Assembly: GCA_902604855.1 (NCBI GenBank)
Contig: CACLAF010000002.1
Location: 117,129 to 181,128 of the forward strand
Length of the DNA: 64,000 nucleotides
Reading direction: 5' to 3'
From: an uncultured SAR86 cluster bacterium
Lineage (GTDB): Bacteria > Pseudomonadota > Gammaproteobacteria > Magnimaribacterales > Magnimaribacteraceae
The notes beneath the pieces are model-generated. The model did no database searches and was not told the origin of the DNA. It saw only the letters and a list, made by a program, of their open reading frames with translations. Below are positions 48,265 through 58,858 of this stretch, piece by piece (positions within the stretch are counted from its first letter, which is position 1; every line of letters starts with the position of its first letter). The position numbers were made by a program, and so were the translations under genes.

Positions 48265-51258
48265 CTAGAATTTATATCTTAAATCAACTCCCATAGTTCT
48301 TGGGCTTAATGCTCCTACAGTTTTCCTATAGTTTTGTTCTGCACTAGCTGCACTTAGCGAGTAATACATTTGATTATCCATAAGATTATCTATCCAAATT
48401 CTTGCATTAATTGCTCCATCAGAACTGTACCAGGAAGCACTTAGATTAGTTATCTCACGCGACTCTACTCTATCTAGTTCTCTTTGAACTCCTGATGCCG
48501 AGAAATCACCAGTGTATGAATGTGTAGCGAACAACCAAATTGGACCCCATCTAGAATCCATTTCATAAGTAACATTTATTACAAATTTTTCTTCAGGTAT
48601 TCCCTTAAGAGGTCCGCCTTTAAGATTAACTGTGTAATCAGTTACAAATGCAGGATTGTCGTCATCACAAGCTATATAACCTTGTGTACATTGACCAAAA
48701 ACAGCAACAGGATTAGCAGGATCATCAATCGTCAAAACAAAATAATCTTCACCGTATTCTGTTTCTGTATAACTGTAATTACCCGCTATATTCAAGCGAT
48801 CATTTGCTTGATATTGCATCTCGATTTCAAATCCTTCATTTGTAATTCCATTCGCGTTAGATACAAAATTAGCTCCAGCACCTCTAATAGGGTCAAATTG
48901 CTCGAGTTCATCTTGATAACCATCATAGTCATATTGATATATCGAAGCAAAGATCTGCAAGGTATCATCAAGATGTAAACCTTTATAGCCTAATTCTATT
49001 GCGTCCACATTCTCTTCATCATAATCTACCAATCTCTGATCAGTTCCTACAGGTATACCATTTTCATCTCTTACTGAGTCTCTTTGGCCAGAGACACCTA
49101 ATGCATAACCACCTGCCCTGAAGCCAGTGGTATAAGATAAATACCATAATTGATTATCATTTGGCTCATAATCAAGGTTAATTCTCACGTTTGTATCATC
49201 CCAAGTATTATTACCTCCTATTCTTCTTGTATAAGAATAAGGTATACCTTGACCAAGTCTTAATGGTGTAGCACAGGTTGATGAAGCAGTTATTTCACAA
49301 TTTGGTGTAATTGGCTGTGCAGGATCAATAGATGCAGGATAAACAGCTGCTTCCGGTAAAAGACCAAGTGCAGCTAAACCTTGCATTTGAGCCAATGTAT
49401 TTGGATTATAATTCCAAGTAGCATTGCCCATCGCTACATTAGTTTGGGCTTCAATTGTAGAATCAGCTCCAATAGGAATATATGGATTTCCTCCAAGTAA
49501 ATTGATAACTGGCAAGAATCCTCCTAATACACTTGCGTAGAGTTCTGCATAACCTCCTGTTAACTCGAGTGCCTCTTTCTCATCTTCTGCGTACCTAGCC
49601 CCTAAAGTTAACGCAAACTCATCATTTATTTGCCATGTTCCTTGAGTGAAATATGCTATAGCATCAGTCTGATTATCATTTTGATGGTTATAGACATTGC
49701 CTAATGGATCTCCCGACCATCTTCCAGTGATTGTTGCTCCAAGCGGTGCGTCCCCAATCCTAACATGAGGCGTTAAAGCATCGCTAGGCCAACCAAGTAT
49801 TGCCATTAGACTGGGATCAAATCCCAGTGGTATACCTGTTAAAGCGGTTACTGTAGATAAAGGTGTGTCTAGTAAGCCGTAATTTGCAGCTTGAGTTATC
49901 ATAGGAACAGTATTCGTAAGTGAATAATTTTGTTTCCTATTCTCATCCATGTAGAAGATACCTGAAGTAACTTCGATGTCATCTCCTATCATCCAGTTAA
50001 TATTTATTTCATGAGTAGTCATATGAACATCTTCAAGCACGGTTTGCCTGTACTGTGAAAAGTCAGAATTTATATTGTCTTCGTCTATATTGAATGTATA
50101 GTCAAAATCTACGAATCCATACAAATAGGTTATTGTGGTTGTGTCGTTTATATCCCATACAAATTTTGCCTGGATACCCTCTTGTTCAAAAGAAGAATGT
50201 TGTGCTGCGCAACCAGGAGGACCATAAGGAAATTTATCACATCCGGTATCATCATTTACATTCACATTGTAAGTTCCGATTACATCTTCACCGGAAAAAC
50301 CATATGCCGGATTAAATCTCCAAGGGAAACCTGATTGATCAACTCCAGCTCTTAATGGAGCACCATATCCAACCAAACCAGTAATAGGATTTGTAAAGGC
50401 AACTGCGCCTGGAGTGGTGGCTGTTGCTGCTCTGAGACCATAAACGGGATCTGTAGTGTTTCTTGTACCTCTATTAGGTCCATATCCTTCAGTCATAAGA
50501 ACATTGGCATTTACAATTCTATCGGACAGCCTATCATTCGCTCTAATCTGAAAAGACATATCTTCATCAATATTCCAAAGAAGCGTGAAAGTTATATTTT
50601 CATCATCAAGAGAATTTGTATCTGGACCTGTTCCAATACTATTTTGGACGCCATCTCTTTCTACGCTTATTCCTGTAAACCTGTATGCAATATCTTCAGT
50701 AATCGGTGCAGAAGACATTAAGAAATATTGTTCAAGTCCGTAATCACCTAATACAGTTCTAACTTCACCTTCGGGCTCAAAGGTAGGTTTTTTAGTAATA
50801 TAATTAATAGCTCCGCCTATAGAATTTCTTCCATATAAAGTTCCCTGAGGACCTCTTAAAACCTCTACTCTTTCAACGTCGTAAAGATAGTTTTCTGAAG
50901 AAGCAATACCAAAATCCGGTGAATAAACACCATTGTAATAAGTTGCGACTCCGGGATCTCCGCCTAATGCTCTAAAGTTTCTTCCAACCCCTCGAATTCT
51001 TACATCAAATGCATCTCGAGTAGTTGCAGGTAGTTGATCCATTAAATCGTCCGGACCTTGCATACCTAGATCTTCTAGTAATGATGCATCAAACGCAGTG
51101 ATTGACATAGATGTATCTGAGACAGTTGAAGTTCTTTTCTCAGCTGTAACTGTAATTTCTTCTATTCCACCTCTTTCTCTATCTTCATCTTCAGAAAATA
51201 GAGTTACTGGTATTAATAAAAGAAGGCTTAATGAAAAAGCAAAGGATCTGTTGTTCAT
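48265..51258 (-). CDS. TonB-dependent receptor, tandem paralogue 2
   Basis: A 997-residue outer-membrane receptor. Signal peptide (residues 1-22), TonB-box-like GGIEEITVTAEK, plug with the same RIRGVGRNFRALGGDPGV and RGPQGTLYGRN motifs as paralogue 1, then a long barrel. The plug and first strands are almost identical to paralogue 1, while the middle of the barrel, where the surface loops lie, differs in sequence and length. The end is YKF. An AAGGGGAAA ribosome site sits before the ATG. The pair is probably the result of tandem duplication with later loop divergence, giving two ligand specificities. Confidence 0.94.
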   Translation of the reverse strand: MNNRSFAFSLSLLLLIPVTLFSEDEDRERGGIEEITVTAEKRTSTVSDTSMSITAFDASLLEDLGMQGPDDLMDQLPATTRDAFDVRIRGVGRNFRALGGDPGVATYYNGVYSPDFGIASSENYLYDVERVEVLRGPQGTLYGRNSIGGAINYITKKPTFEPEGEVRTVLGDYGLEQYFLMSSAPITEDIAYRFTGISVERDGVQNSIGTGPDTNSLDDENITFTLLWNIDEDMSFQIRANDRLSDRIVNANVLMTEGYGPNRGTRNTTDPVYGLRAATATTPGAVAFTNPITGLVGYGAPLRAGVDQSGFPWRFNPAYGFSGEDVIGTYNVNVNDDTGCDKFPYGPPGCAAQHSSFEQEGIQAKFVWDINDTTTITYLYGFVDFDYTFNIDEDNINSDFSQYRQTVLEDVHMTTHEININWMIGDDIEVTSGIFYMDENRKQNYSLTNTVPMITQAANYGLLDTPLSTVTALTGIPLGFDPSLMAILGWPSDALTPHVRIGDAPLGATITGRWSGDPLGNVYNHQNDNQTDAIAYFTQGTWQINDEFALTLGARYAEDEKEALELTGGYAELYASVLGGFLPVINLLGGNPYIPIGADSTIEAQTNVAMGNATWNYNPNTLAQMQGLAALGLLPEAAVYPASIDPAQPITPNCEITASSTCATPLRLGQGIPYSYTRRIGGNNTWDDTNVRINLDYEPNDNQLWYLSYTTGFRAGGYALGVSGQRDSVRDENGIPVGTDQRLVDYDEENVDAIELGYKGLHLDDTLQIFASIYQYDYDGYQDELEQFDPIRGAGANFVSNANGITNEGFEIEMQYQANDRLNIAGNYSYTETEYGEDYFVLTIDDPANPVAVFGQCTQGYIACDDDNPAFVTDYTVNLKGGPLKGIPEEKFVINVTYEMDSRWGPIWLFATHSYTGDFSASGVQRELDRVESREITNLSASWYSSDGAINARIWIDNLMDNQMYYSLSAASAEQNYRKTVGALSPRTMGVDLRYKF

Positions 51259-51415
51259 GTTTTTCCCCTTAAAAATAACTTCTTATTCCTCCAGAAGCTA
51301 CTCTGTAAACACAACGAAATCCGTTTCTTGAGCCTACTATGCCCTTTTAAAGGTCACAGTGCAATTTTTTTAATGCTTTTTTAAATGACTTTTGAAGTGT
51401 TATTGAAAGTTAAAT

Positions 51416-51994
51416 TTAACCCTTAGGAGTCTCTAACTCGCCCTTTTTCATTAGATAAGCAATTGCAGCTGACATCATTACAAAATTTAAAATTGTAACG
51501 CCCCATATTTTAAACTGAACCCAAGCCTCGAGTGACATGAAATATATGAAATATAGGTTTACAAAGCCGACAAAAATTAAGAAAAAACCTGCGAAGTTTG
51601 TCACATTTGACTTAGCAGATGAAGATGTAGAATAAGCCTGTGGACCTAATTGAGATAAAAGCATATTCAGTAAAATCGGACCTCTAAAAAGATTAGAAAT
51701 AACAAGAATTAAACCGAAAAGCCAATGAACTATTGAAAATTTCCACTGTAAAAAAATAGGATCTCTAAGAGCAATCGTGACAATACCTAGAGGCATCAAC
51801 AGACACCATGATATAAACAAAGGCTTAGAAACCTTAGAATATACAAGCTTTTCTAAGATAACTTGAATTGTTACGAGTCCCATAATTACATAGGTCAAAT
51901 AAAAAAAGTCTCTAGTTATTCCCCACGTTAAGGCAAAGGCAATTAACAACAACAAGGGATTATTAAAGAATTTACTTAATTTTTTCATATTCAA
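51416..51994 (-). CDS. yciB: YciB / septation protein A family inner-membrane protein
   Basis: A 192-residue protein with five or six membrane helices. DPIFLQWKFSIVHWLFGLIL and the C-terminal LEAWVQFKIWGVTILNFVM match the YciB core, where a WK-motif follows the third helix and VNFKxxG precedes the last. YciB acts in cell-envelope maintenance in enterobacteria. It starts 1 nt after the tesA stop on the same strand. Confidence 0.85.
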   Translation of the reverse strand: MNMKKLSKFFNNPLLLLIAFALTWGITRDFFYLTYVIMGLVTIQVILEKLVYSKVSKPLFISWCLLMPLGIVTIALRDPIFLQWKFSIVHWLFGLILVISNLFRGPILLNMLLSQLGPQAYSTSSSAKSNVTNFAGFFLIFVGFVNLYFIYFMSLEAWVQFKIWGVTILNFVMMSAAIAYLMKKGELETPKG

Positions 51995-51995
51995 C

Positions 51996-52604
51996 TTATT
52001 TTAAATGAGGTTGCAGACTGTTAAAAACAATTTCTGCAATTAAAGGTTGGGCATCCTCATTTGGATGAATACCATCAGGCAACATCAGTTCTTTTTTTAG
52101 TACAATACTATTCAACATAAATGGTAACAAAATTACTTCTTTTTCTTGGGACAAAGTGGGGTAAATGGCTTCAAACTGAGTCTGATACCGCTTTCCATAG
52201 TTTGGTAATATTCTAATTTGCATTAAAAAGACGTCAATGCCTCGTTCTTTTGAAGCTTCTATCATTTTATTAAGATTTTCATATATGTTTTTAGGAGGAT
52301 AACCTCTCAATGCATCATTACCACCCAGTTCAAGTAGTAAAAATGTTGGTTTTAATTCATCTAATATTCTAGAGATTCTAGTTAACCCTCCTCCTGTTGT
52401 TTCACCTGAAACACTCCTGTTATAGACGCTAATTTTAAAACCTTTATCTGATAGTAAAGTTTTAAGAGATTCTGACCATTGACTCTCTTTCTCCATTCCA
52501 TATCCAGCACTGATACTATCTCCGTAGATCAATATTGAATTATTTTCTTCAGAGTTTGCAGTCGAAGCAATTAGAATAAATAAAAATAAACTTAAGGCTT
52601 TCAT
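51996..52604 (-). CDS. tesA: SGNH arylesterase / thioesterase I, TesA-like
   Basis: A 202-residue exported lipase of the GDSL/SGNH family. Signal peptide residues 1-18. The nucleophile S30 lies in GDSISAGYG, N97 in GGND, and the Asp-His pair D177 / H180 in LPDGIH. It should hydrolyse acyl thioesters and esters in the periplasm. It is divergent from ybbA with about 104 nt between, and in Escherichia coli tesA also lies next to ybbA-ybbP, which supports the assignment. Confidence 0.93.
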   Translation of the reverse strand: MKALSLFLFILIASTANSEENNSILIYGDSISAGYGMEKESQWSESLKTLLSDKGFKISVYNRSVSGETTGGGLTRISRILDELKPTFLLLELGGNDALRGYPPKNIYENLNKMIEASKERGIDVFLMQIRILPNYGKRYQTQFEAIYPTLSQEKEVILLPFMLNSIVLKKELMLPDGIHPNEDAQPLIAEIVFNSLQPHLK

Positions 52605-52708
52605 TATTTAAGAATAAAAATCAAAATTAGCATTATAGTCAAAGAATTAGATTTATTCTGATTCTGAGAGGTGTTATAGTTGGGTAATACACCTACTTAA
52701 ATTTAGAA

Positions 52709-53371
52709 ATGATCCTTGAAGTAAACAAACTAAGGAAAGAAGTCTCTTCAGGAGATAGTAAATTAGTCATTCTCGATGATGTTACTTTTAATCTGCTCGA
52801 AGGTCAGTCCTTAGCAATAACTGGACCATCTGGATCCGGAAAATCTACATTACTAGGCCTTCTAGCTGGACTTGACACGGCCACCAGCGGTGAAATTTAC
52901 TTAAATAGAGATGCTTTGCATGAATTAGATGAAGAGCAACGAGCGCTTTTAAGAAAAGAGAAAGTTGGTTTCGTTTTCCAATCATTCGAACTCCTTCCAA
53001 GCCTAACTGCTTTGGAGAATGTCATGCTGCCGTCTGAATTGAAAGCTGAAGATGAACCAGAAGAAAGAGCAAAATATTTCTTGGATAGAGTTGGGTTAAA
53101 GGAAAGAGAACATCATTATCCCAATCAACTATCTGGTGGAGAGCAGCAAAGGGTTGCAATCGCAAGAGCATTTGCTTGCTCTGCAAAAATATTATTTGCC
53201 GATGAACCTACCGGCAACCTAGATCCAAAGAATGGAGAAATGGTTTCTGATCTTCTTTTTGAAGTCAATGCAGAAACTGACAATGCCTTGGTTATTGTGA
53301 CGCATGATCATGATCTAGCAGATAAGTGTGATAAAAAGATTAATCTAAAACTAGGTAAAATAGTTGAATAA
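52709..53371 (+). CDS. ybbA: ABC transporter ATP-binding protein YbbA
   Basis: A 220-residue LolD-type ATPase. Walker A GPSGSGKS at 39-46, signature LSGGEQ at 141-146, Walker B LFADEP at 162-167 and the THDHDLAD H-loop are present. This class powers FtsX-like permeases in moving lipoproteins or in mechanotransmission. The permease start overlaps its stop by 1 nt (TAATG). The tesA / ybbA / ybbP order is conserved across gammaproteobacteria. Confidence 0.94.
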   Translation: MILEVNKLRKEVSSGDSKLVILDDVTFNLLEGQSLAITGPSGSGKSTLLGLLAGLDTATSGEIYLNRDALHELDEEQRALLRKEKVGFVFQSFELLPSLTALENVMLPSELKAEDEPEERAKYFLDRVGLKEREHHYPNQLSGGEQQRVAIARAFACSAKILFADEPTGNLDPKNGEMVSDLLFEVNAETDNALVIVTHDHDLADKCDKKINLKLGKIVE

Positions 53372-55806
53372 TGCTGTTTAACCTCTCGTTTAAAATATTC
53401 CTTAGAGAGCTTAGATCAGGCTATTTGAATTCTATACTTGTTTCTTTAGTGCTTGCCATAACAATTGTTTCTGGAATATCACTTTTTACAGATAGATTGG
53501 AAAAAGCTTTGAGTGCTGAAACGGAAGAATTCCTTGGTGGAAACCTTAAATTTGAGTCAAATCAAAATACCGCTAAAAATAAGATTCAAATACAACAATT
53601 CAAAGATATAGATTTTATGGAGATGGTTCTCTTTGCTTCAGTCATCTTTTCTGAAGAAGAAATGCAACTTAGCTCAGTAAAAGCTGTTGATAATGCCTAC
53701 CCTCTAATCGGAGAGTTGGAACTTCAAAACAAATCCGGAAAATTCTTAACTAAACAAAGCCCTGAATTAGGAACGGTTTGGATGGATGCAAGACTACAAA
53801 ATTTATTAAATTTATCTTATGGCGATAAGATCTTTCTTGGTGATTCAGAGTTTATTTTTGCTGCTACTATTCTGTATGAACCAGATAGAGCATCTGGTAA
53901 CTTTGCGTTTGCTCCTAAAACTATTATGAATTTCGAGGATGTAGATTCTACAAATATCATCCAGCCAGGTAGCAGAGTTGAATACAATTTTCTTTTTAAA
54001 GGACCTGAAGATGAAATAGCAAATCTCAGAAATTATCTAGAGACTATTAAAGAAAACGGAGACGACATAGAGTTACTAAGTGAAGACTCTAGTTCCCTAG
54101 GAAGAACTATTGATAGGTCAAAAAATTTCTTTCTTCTAGGAGGCTTAATAGCAGTTCTTTTATCCGCCTGTACTATTGGAATTGCATCACAAAGATTTAC
54201 TAGAAGACATATAAGCTATGTTGCTATGTTGAAGACATTTGGAATGAAAACAACACAAATTAGAACAATGTATTTTCTTTTATTTCTATTCATGACTTTC
54301 CTTACATTATTATTTGGACTAATACTTGGATGGACTTTGCAATCGCAATTTATAAACTTGATGTCATCTTATTTTCCTACTGAATTACCACCTCCAGGTT
54401 ACTATCCAATACTCATAACTTGCTTAACTGTTTTGATATGCCAATTTGGTTTCATTTATCCACACATAACAAAACTCATAACTATCTCTCCAATGAGAGT
54501 ATTAAAAGATGATGTATCCTTTGATTATGGTTTCATTCCGGTATTTCTAATGGGACTGGCTGCTTTCTTTCTTCTTCTATACCTTTATACAAATCAATTA
54601 ACTCTATCTTTAATCATCTTTTTCGGAGTCATCGGCTTTTCAGCGATAGGTATTGGAACCATATATTTACTTCTCGGAAAAAATAAAACCGGTCTAGGTG
54701 CTTCTGGCCCCGTATTGTTGGCTTTATCTGAACTTAGGCGAAGAAAATTTGGTAATTCTTTCCAAATATTTGCCTTTACGATTGCTATAGGTTTAACACT
54801 GATAACATTTTCTGCAAGTCAAAATCTTCTAGGATCCTGGCAAACTTCTATTCCTGAAGACTCCCCCAATAACTTTGCTATTAACATAACTCCTCAAGAT
54901 AAAGAAAATATGCAATCTTTTTTGCGGGAGAATGAAATTGAATCTAAGCCTTTCTTTCCTGTAGCTAATGCAACTATTTTAAAAAAAGATGAGCATAATG
55001 AAGAAGACAAAATAGATAGAAATTTCAATATTACTTGGATTGAAGAACTTCCTGAACAAAATGACATACTGAAGGGAGAATGGTTTGATAAAAATTTAAA
55101 TAATGGTATTTCCATTTCTGATGAAATCTCTGAGAGATATGAGTTAGAAATAGGAGATGAAGTATTCATTAAGGTAGGTGAAGAAATAATCAAGTCGTAT
55201 GTACAAAGTACTAGAACAGTTAACTGGGATAATTTTTCCCCAAATTTTTTTATTATTGGTCATCCTTCTCTATTTAAAGATATCTCCTCTACTTATATAA
55301 CTTCTTTTTATATTTCATCTGATAAACAATATCTTGCAGCTGACCTTATGAGGGAATTCAGAACTGTTTCGGTATTTTCAATAGAGGAATTAATAGAACA
55401 AATAAAAGAAATCATTGAACAGGTCACTCAAGCATTAAATTCTATCTTATTGCTTACTTCACTTAGTGCCCTCTTCTTGGCTTTCTCAGCGTTACAAGAT
55501 GGTTTTAGTGTCAGGAAGCATCAGTCAGCAGTACTTAGAACTTTAGGAGCATCAAATACCCTGATTATACAATCTACTTTATTTGAGTTTACTCTATTAG
55601 GTTTAATTTCAGGAACTTTGGGAGCTTTAGTTGCATATGCCGGAATCTATTTCATAGAGACAAGAGTATTCGAAACAACTGCTAGCTTCTATCCAGAAAT
55701 ATCAATAATGGGGCCTCTCTTAGGAATTATTGTTGTTTCTTCTCTTTGTTACTACCTAATCAGCAGTATCACAAAACAATCTCCAAAAAAATTATTAATG
55801 CAATAG
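53371..55806 (+). CDS. ybbP: FtsX-like ABC permease YbbP
   Basis: An 811-residue permease with ten predicted helices arranged as two FtsX-type blocks. The first helix is near 20-40, followed by a periplasmic domain to about 250, helices at about 255-400 and about 460, a second periplasmic domain (about 490-680), and three final helices. The size and paired MacB-like domains are those of YbbP, a partner of YbbA and the neighbour of TesA. Exported substrate unknown. It ends in a terminator at 55808-55835. Confidence 0.93.
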   Translation: MLFNLSFKIFLRELRSGYLNSILVSLVLAITIVSGISLFTDRLEKALSAETEEFLGGNLKFESNQNTAKNKIQIQQFKDIDFMEMVLFASVIFSEEEMQLSSVKAVDNAYPLIGELELQNKSGKFLTKQSPELGTVWMDARLQNLLNLSYGDKIFLGDSEFIFAATILYEPDRASGNFAFAPKTIMNFEDVDSTNIIQPGSRVEYNFLFKGPEDEIANLRNYLETIKENGDDIELLSEDSSSLGRTIDRSKNFFLLGGLIAVLLSACTIGIASQRFTRRHISYVAMLKTFGMKTTQIRTMYFLLFLFMTFLTLLFGLILGWTLQSQFINLMSSYFPTELPPPGYYPILITCLTVLICQFGFIYPHITKLITISPMRVLKDDVSFDYGFIPVFLMGLAAFFLLLYLYTNQLTLSLIIFFGVIGFSAIGIGTIYLLLGKNKTGLGASGPVLLALSELRRRKFGNSFQIFAFTIAIGLTLITFSASQNLLGSWQTSIPEDSPNNFAINITPQDKENMQSFLRENEIESKPFFPVANATILKKDEHNEEDKIDRNFNITWIEELPEQNDILKGEWFDKNLNNGISISDEISERYELEIGDEVFIKVGEEIIKSYVQSTRTVNWDNFSPNFFIIGHPSLFKDISSTYITSFYISSDKQYLAADLMREFRTVSVFSIEELIEQIKEIIEQVTQALNSILLLTSLSALFLAFSALQDGFSVRKHQSAVLRTLGASNTLIIQSTLFEFTLLGLISGTLGALVAYAGIYFIETRVFETTASFYPEISIMGPLLGIIVVSSLCYYLISSITKQSPKKLLMQ

Positions 55807-55807
55807 C

Positions 55808-55835
55808 AAAAAAGCCTGCACTTGGCAGGCTTTTT
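55808..55835 (+). terminator. Bidirectional rho-independent terminator between ybbP and TonB receptor 3
   Basis: Stem GCCTGC (55814-55819) pairs with GCAGGC (55825-55830) around loop ACTTG, with an A-run before and a T-run after. It stops the plus-strand ybbP gene and, on the other strand, the receptor gene at 55851. Confidence 0.88.
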
Positions 55836-55850
55836 CTATTTGATATTTAC

Positions 55851-58724
55851 CTAATAAGCACCAAACTTTTTGGTAAATGAGATACCTCCCATTCTAGGCA
55901 ACGTAGGCGTCACAGCTCTGAGGAATCCATGCGTTTCGTCATCAATTGACATATTTCTCACGCCTATCTTATTTGTAGCATTATTTAAAAACATCATGAC
56001 CTCGAGATCACCTTCATTATTAGTCCAGGTTGCTTTCAAGTCTAATCTACTAAATGCAGGAGAAATATCTATTGGCAATGCACTATCTGCCCAGATTATT
56101 TCATCTGTCCAAGAAAAGCCAACTAGGTAGTCAATAGTGCCTCCATTAACTTCTTGAGTGTAATTGGAATAGACAGAAAATTTATTTTCTGGAATTCTCT
56201 CCATTCTTCTTCCGTCTATTGGCTGCTCTCTTTCTTTGATAGTGTAAAGGGAGCTTGGAGCATTTGGATTAGCCACGTCGATATTACCCGCATTTCCAAA
56301 GAAATCATAAAGCTCTTTAGAATAGGTTGCATCTGTAAAACTGTAGTTTCCTCCAATAATCCAGTTCGGTTGTGGCATATAAATCATTTCTAATTCAAAG
56401 CCATCAGTGTTGGCCTCTGGATAACCAATTACAGAGGTACTAGTGCCTCCTAGGAAGCCTTGAGCTTGGAATTGACCATGAACATTTTCATATACATAGT
56501 TATAAATCGAAGCATTGATTTGAAGAGTATTGTCCATATAGGAACCTTTATGCCCGAGTTCATATGAAGTTATAGTCTCCGAATCATATGAAGGGAAAGC
56601 AGAAAAATATCCTAAGTTAAATCCACCAGCTCTATGACCTGTGGTAGTAGAAAGATACCATAAAGCATTATCAGTTGGTGAATAGTCAATATTGACTCTG
56701 TAATTTGACTCTTCAAATTCTCTAGTCATTGATCTATAGAAAGATCTTGAATATGGAATACCAGCAAACCTAATTACTCCATTGCCCGTGGGCGTCCCGT
56801 CAGCATTTAATGCACCAGTTGATATGTTATAAGCCAATAGATTTGCACTGTCTAATTGAACTTCGTTGTATTGAACTAGATTTTCTTCAGCTACTTTTTC
56901 GTCTTCGCTATAAGATCCTCCAACTGTAATGGCCCAGGTATCATTTATTTGATACTCAGTCTGGAAATAAACTGCATAAGCATCAGTCTTATTTAATGTT
57001 TGCCACACAAAGGTTGTTCCAATAGAAGGATCAGGTCCATTTTTCAAAACAGCATTTTCACCATCCCATGGTCCAGAAATTATACAAACCTGGTCCAGAG
57101 AAGGATCAGCGAAATCTGGAATAGGAGCAGCATTTAAGAAGCTAAATATACCACAACCGGTGTCACGAGCTGCATAAGGTCCAGTTGTTGTTGGAAAGAC
57201 TGGTAGAGTTGGATTCGCTCCTCCATAAGTCGCTACAGCGGTTAGCATTTGCGTTAACCTCGAAGCATCAGCACCAGCAGCTGCTGTTGCAGTTGTGCCG
57301 TAATCAGCTGCTTGAGCATAACGCGGGTCACCGTTAGGATTGAAAAAATCAAGATCTTGGTCGATTTCTTCATGATATTCAAACAAACCTCCAACAAAGC
57401 TCCAATCATCTGTTATGTCCCAAAAAACTTGGATCTCATGTTGATGATTTTCTGTTTCTTGCATAGCATGAAACTGCTCATCATAGGTTGGATTTCCTGT
57501 TCTATCATCATCAGTAATTCTGGTATATAAATAGTCCGTGTAAGCACCTATGTACTTGATGGAAAGATCATCTCTTACATCCCAAGTATAATTAATTGTG
57601 CCAGCTTGGTGATCGAAATATTCATCATTAAAACCGTTGGTAGATGTTACCAAATCATCTCCGTCCATTGAGGGAACACTTTTACCATCGCCAATCATTG
57701 TTGCAGCAAGAATATTCGCATCATATCCAAAAGCAAAGTTAGGACTTACGCCTGTTGCTGCAGTTACAGGATCAACACCTGGTACTAAAAATTGACCAAA
57801 TCTTTGAAGTCCTTTATGGTTAAATTCAAAAATTTGAAAACCTGGTGTTGAGCAATTAGCAACTGTCCTATCCGCTAAACTTGAGCACTGAATATTAGGA
57901 TCGACTGGTCTATAACCATGAACCATAAGATCATTTCTTCTCACATTACCACCATACTCACTAGTGGTAATTAGACCTGCACCTTGAGCGGAACTTAGAA
58001 CTCTTCCATAACTTCTCTCGTTACCTCGTATATCGAAGGTATGATTATCATTTTCCCACCTAAGAGCCAGAGTGTAGTTCTCATCCTCGTAACTATCTAA
58101 AGGGATTCCTGATCCAAGGTCATCAATTACACCATCTCTGCTTCTGTTAACTACTATTAACCTAGCACTTAAGTTATCTGTCAAACCACCATTAATAAAG
58201 CCATATCCCTCAGCCATTCCATAACTCCCTACTAATGTTCTTACCTCAGCAGAAAAATCTTGAGAAGGCTTTGCAGTGATGAAGTTTACTGCTCCCCCGA
58301 TACTATTTCTTCCATATAGAGTGCCTTGAGGTCCTCTAAGAATCTCTATTCTTTCAATGTCATAAAGACCGTTATCTGTGGATGCGATTCCGAAATCGAC
58401 AGAATATGCACCATCAACGTAAGTTCCCACACCAGGATCTCCACCCAATGCTCTAAACATTCTTCCAATGCCTCGAATAGAAATATCATATGGCTGAATA
58501 GTAGTTGCAGGAATATAGTTCTGAAGATCTTCCTGATTTCTTAAATTCAATGATTCAATTAAAGTCGAATCAAAGGCTGTTATAGAAATAGCAGTATCTT
58601 GAATAGAAGATGCTTGCCTCTCAGCGGTAACGATTACTTCTTCTATACCCCCTCTTTCTTCATCATCTGATAAAGCAAGAAACGGAATTAAAGTAAAAGA
58701 TATAAAAAAGGTTATCTTTTTCAT
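55851..58724 (-). CDS. TonB-dependent receptor, third copy
   Basis: A 957-residue outer-membrane receptor. Signal peptide (1-19), GGIEEVIVTAERQ as TonB-box region, and a plug with ISIRGIGRMFRALGGDPGVG, LRGPQGTLYGRN and AVNFITAKP. It is clearly related to the tandem pair at 45188 and 48265, but far less similar, and its C-terminus ends in KFGAY instead of the usual Phe. A GGGGAGGG ribosome site precedes the start. It lies on the opposite strand from ybbA-ybbP and is convergent with them. Ligand unknown. Confidence 0.94.
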   Translation of the reverse strand: MKKITFFISFTLIPFLALSDDEERGGIEEVIVTAERQASSIQDTAISITAFDSTLIESLNLRNQEDLQNYIPATTIQPYDISIRGIGRMFRALGGDPGVGTYVDGAYSVDFGIASTDNGLYDIERIEILRGPQGTLYGRNSIGGAVNFITAKPSQDFSAEVRTLVGSYGMAEGYGFINGGLTDNLSARLIVVNRSRDGVIDDLGSGIPLDSYEDENYTLALRWENDNHTFDIRGNERSYGRVLSSAQGAGLITTSEYGGNVRRNDLMVHGYRPVDPNIQCSSLADRTVANCSTPGFQIFEFNHKGLQRFGQFLVPGVDPVTAATGVSPNFAFGYDANILAATMIGDGKSVPSMDGDDLVTSTNGFNDEYFDHQAGTINYTWDVRDDLSIKYIGAYTDYLYTRITDDDRTGNPTYDEQFHAMQETENHQHEIQVFWDITDDWSFVGGLFEYHEEIDQDLDFFNPNGDPRYAQAADYGTTATAAAGADASRLTQMLTAVATYGGANPTLPVFPTTTGPYAARDTGCGIFSFLNAAPIPDFADPSLDQVCIISGPWDGENAVLKNGPDPSIGTTFVWQTLNKTDAYAVYFQTEYQINDTWAITVGGSYSEDEKVAEENLVQYNEVQLDSANLLAYNISTGALNADGTPTGNGVIRFAGIPYSRSFYRSMTREFEESNYRVNIDYSPTDNALWYLSTTTGHRAGGFNLGYFSAFPSYDSETITSYELGHKGSYMDNTLQINASIYNYVYENVHGQFQAQGFLGGTSTSVIGYPEANTDGFELEMIYMPQPNWIIGGNYSFTDATYSKELYDFFGNAGNIDVANPNAPSSLYTIKEREQPIDGRRMERIPENKFSVYSNYTQEVNGGTIDYLVGFSWTDEIIWADSALPIDISPAFSRLDLKATWTNNEGDLEVMMFLNNATNKIGVRNMSIDDETHGFLRAVTPTLPRMGGISFTKKFGAY

Positions 58725-58858
58725 GAAACCCTCCCCAAAGTTTCATCAGAAGACCTATCCTTTTGTCAGACTGAATATGTTTCTAGTTCAAAAAATTCCT
58801 TTTTTTGAAATATATGACTATCAAAATAACCCTAATTAGACATTCAATCAAGAAAAAT

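Noticed and set aside
48520..48978. Long plus-strand open frame inside TonB receptor 2
   Set aside because: It lies antisense to a clear receptor barrel, has no ribosome site or recognisable domain, and its composition is that of the opposite strand of a barrel.
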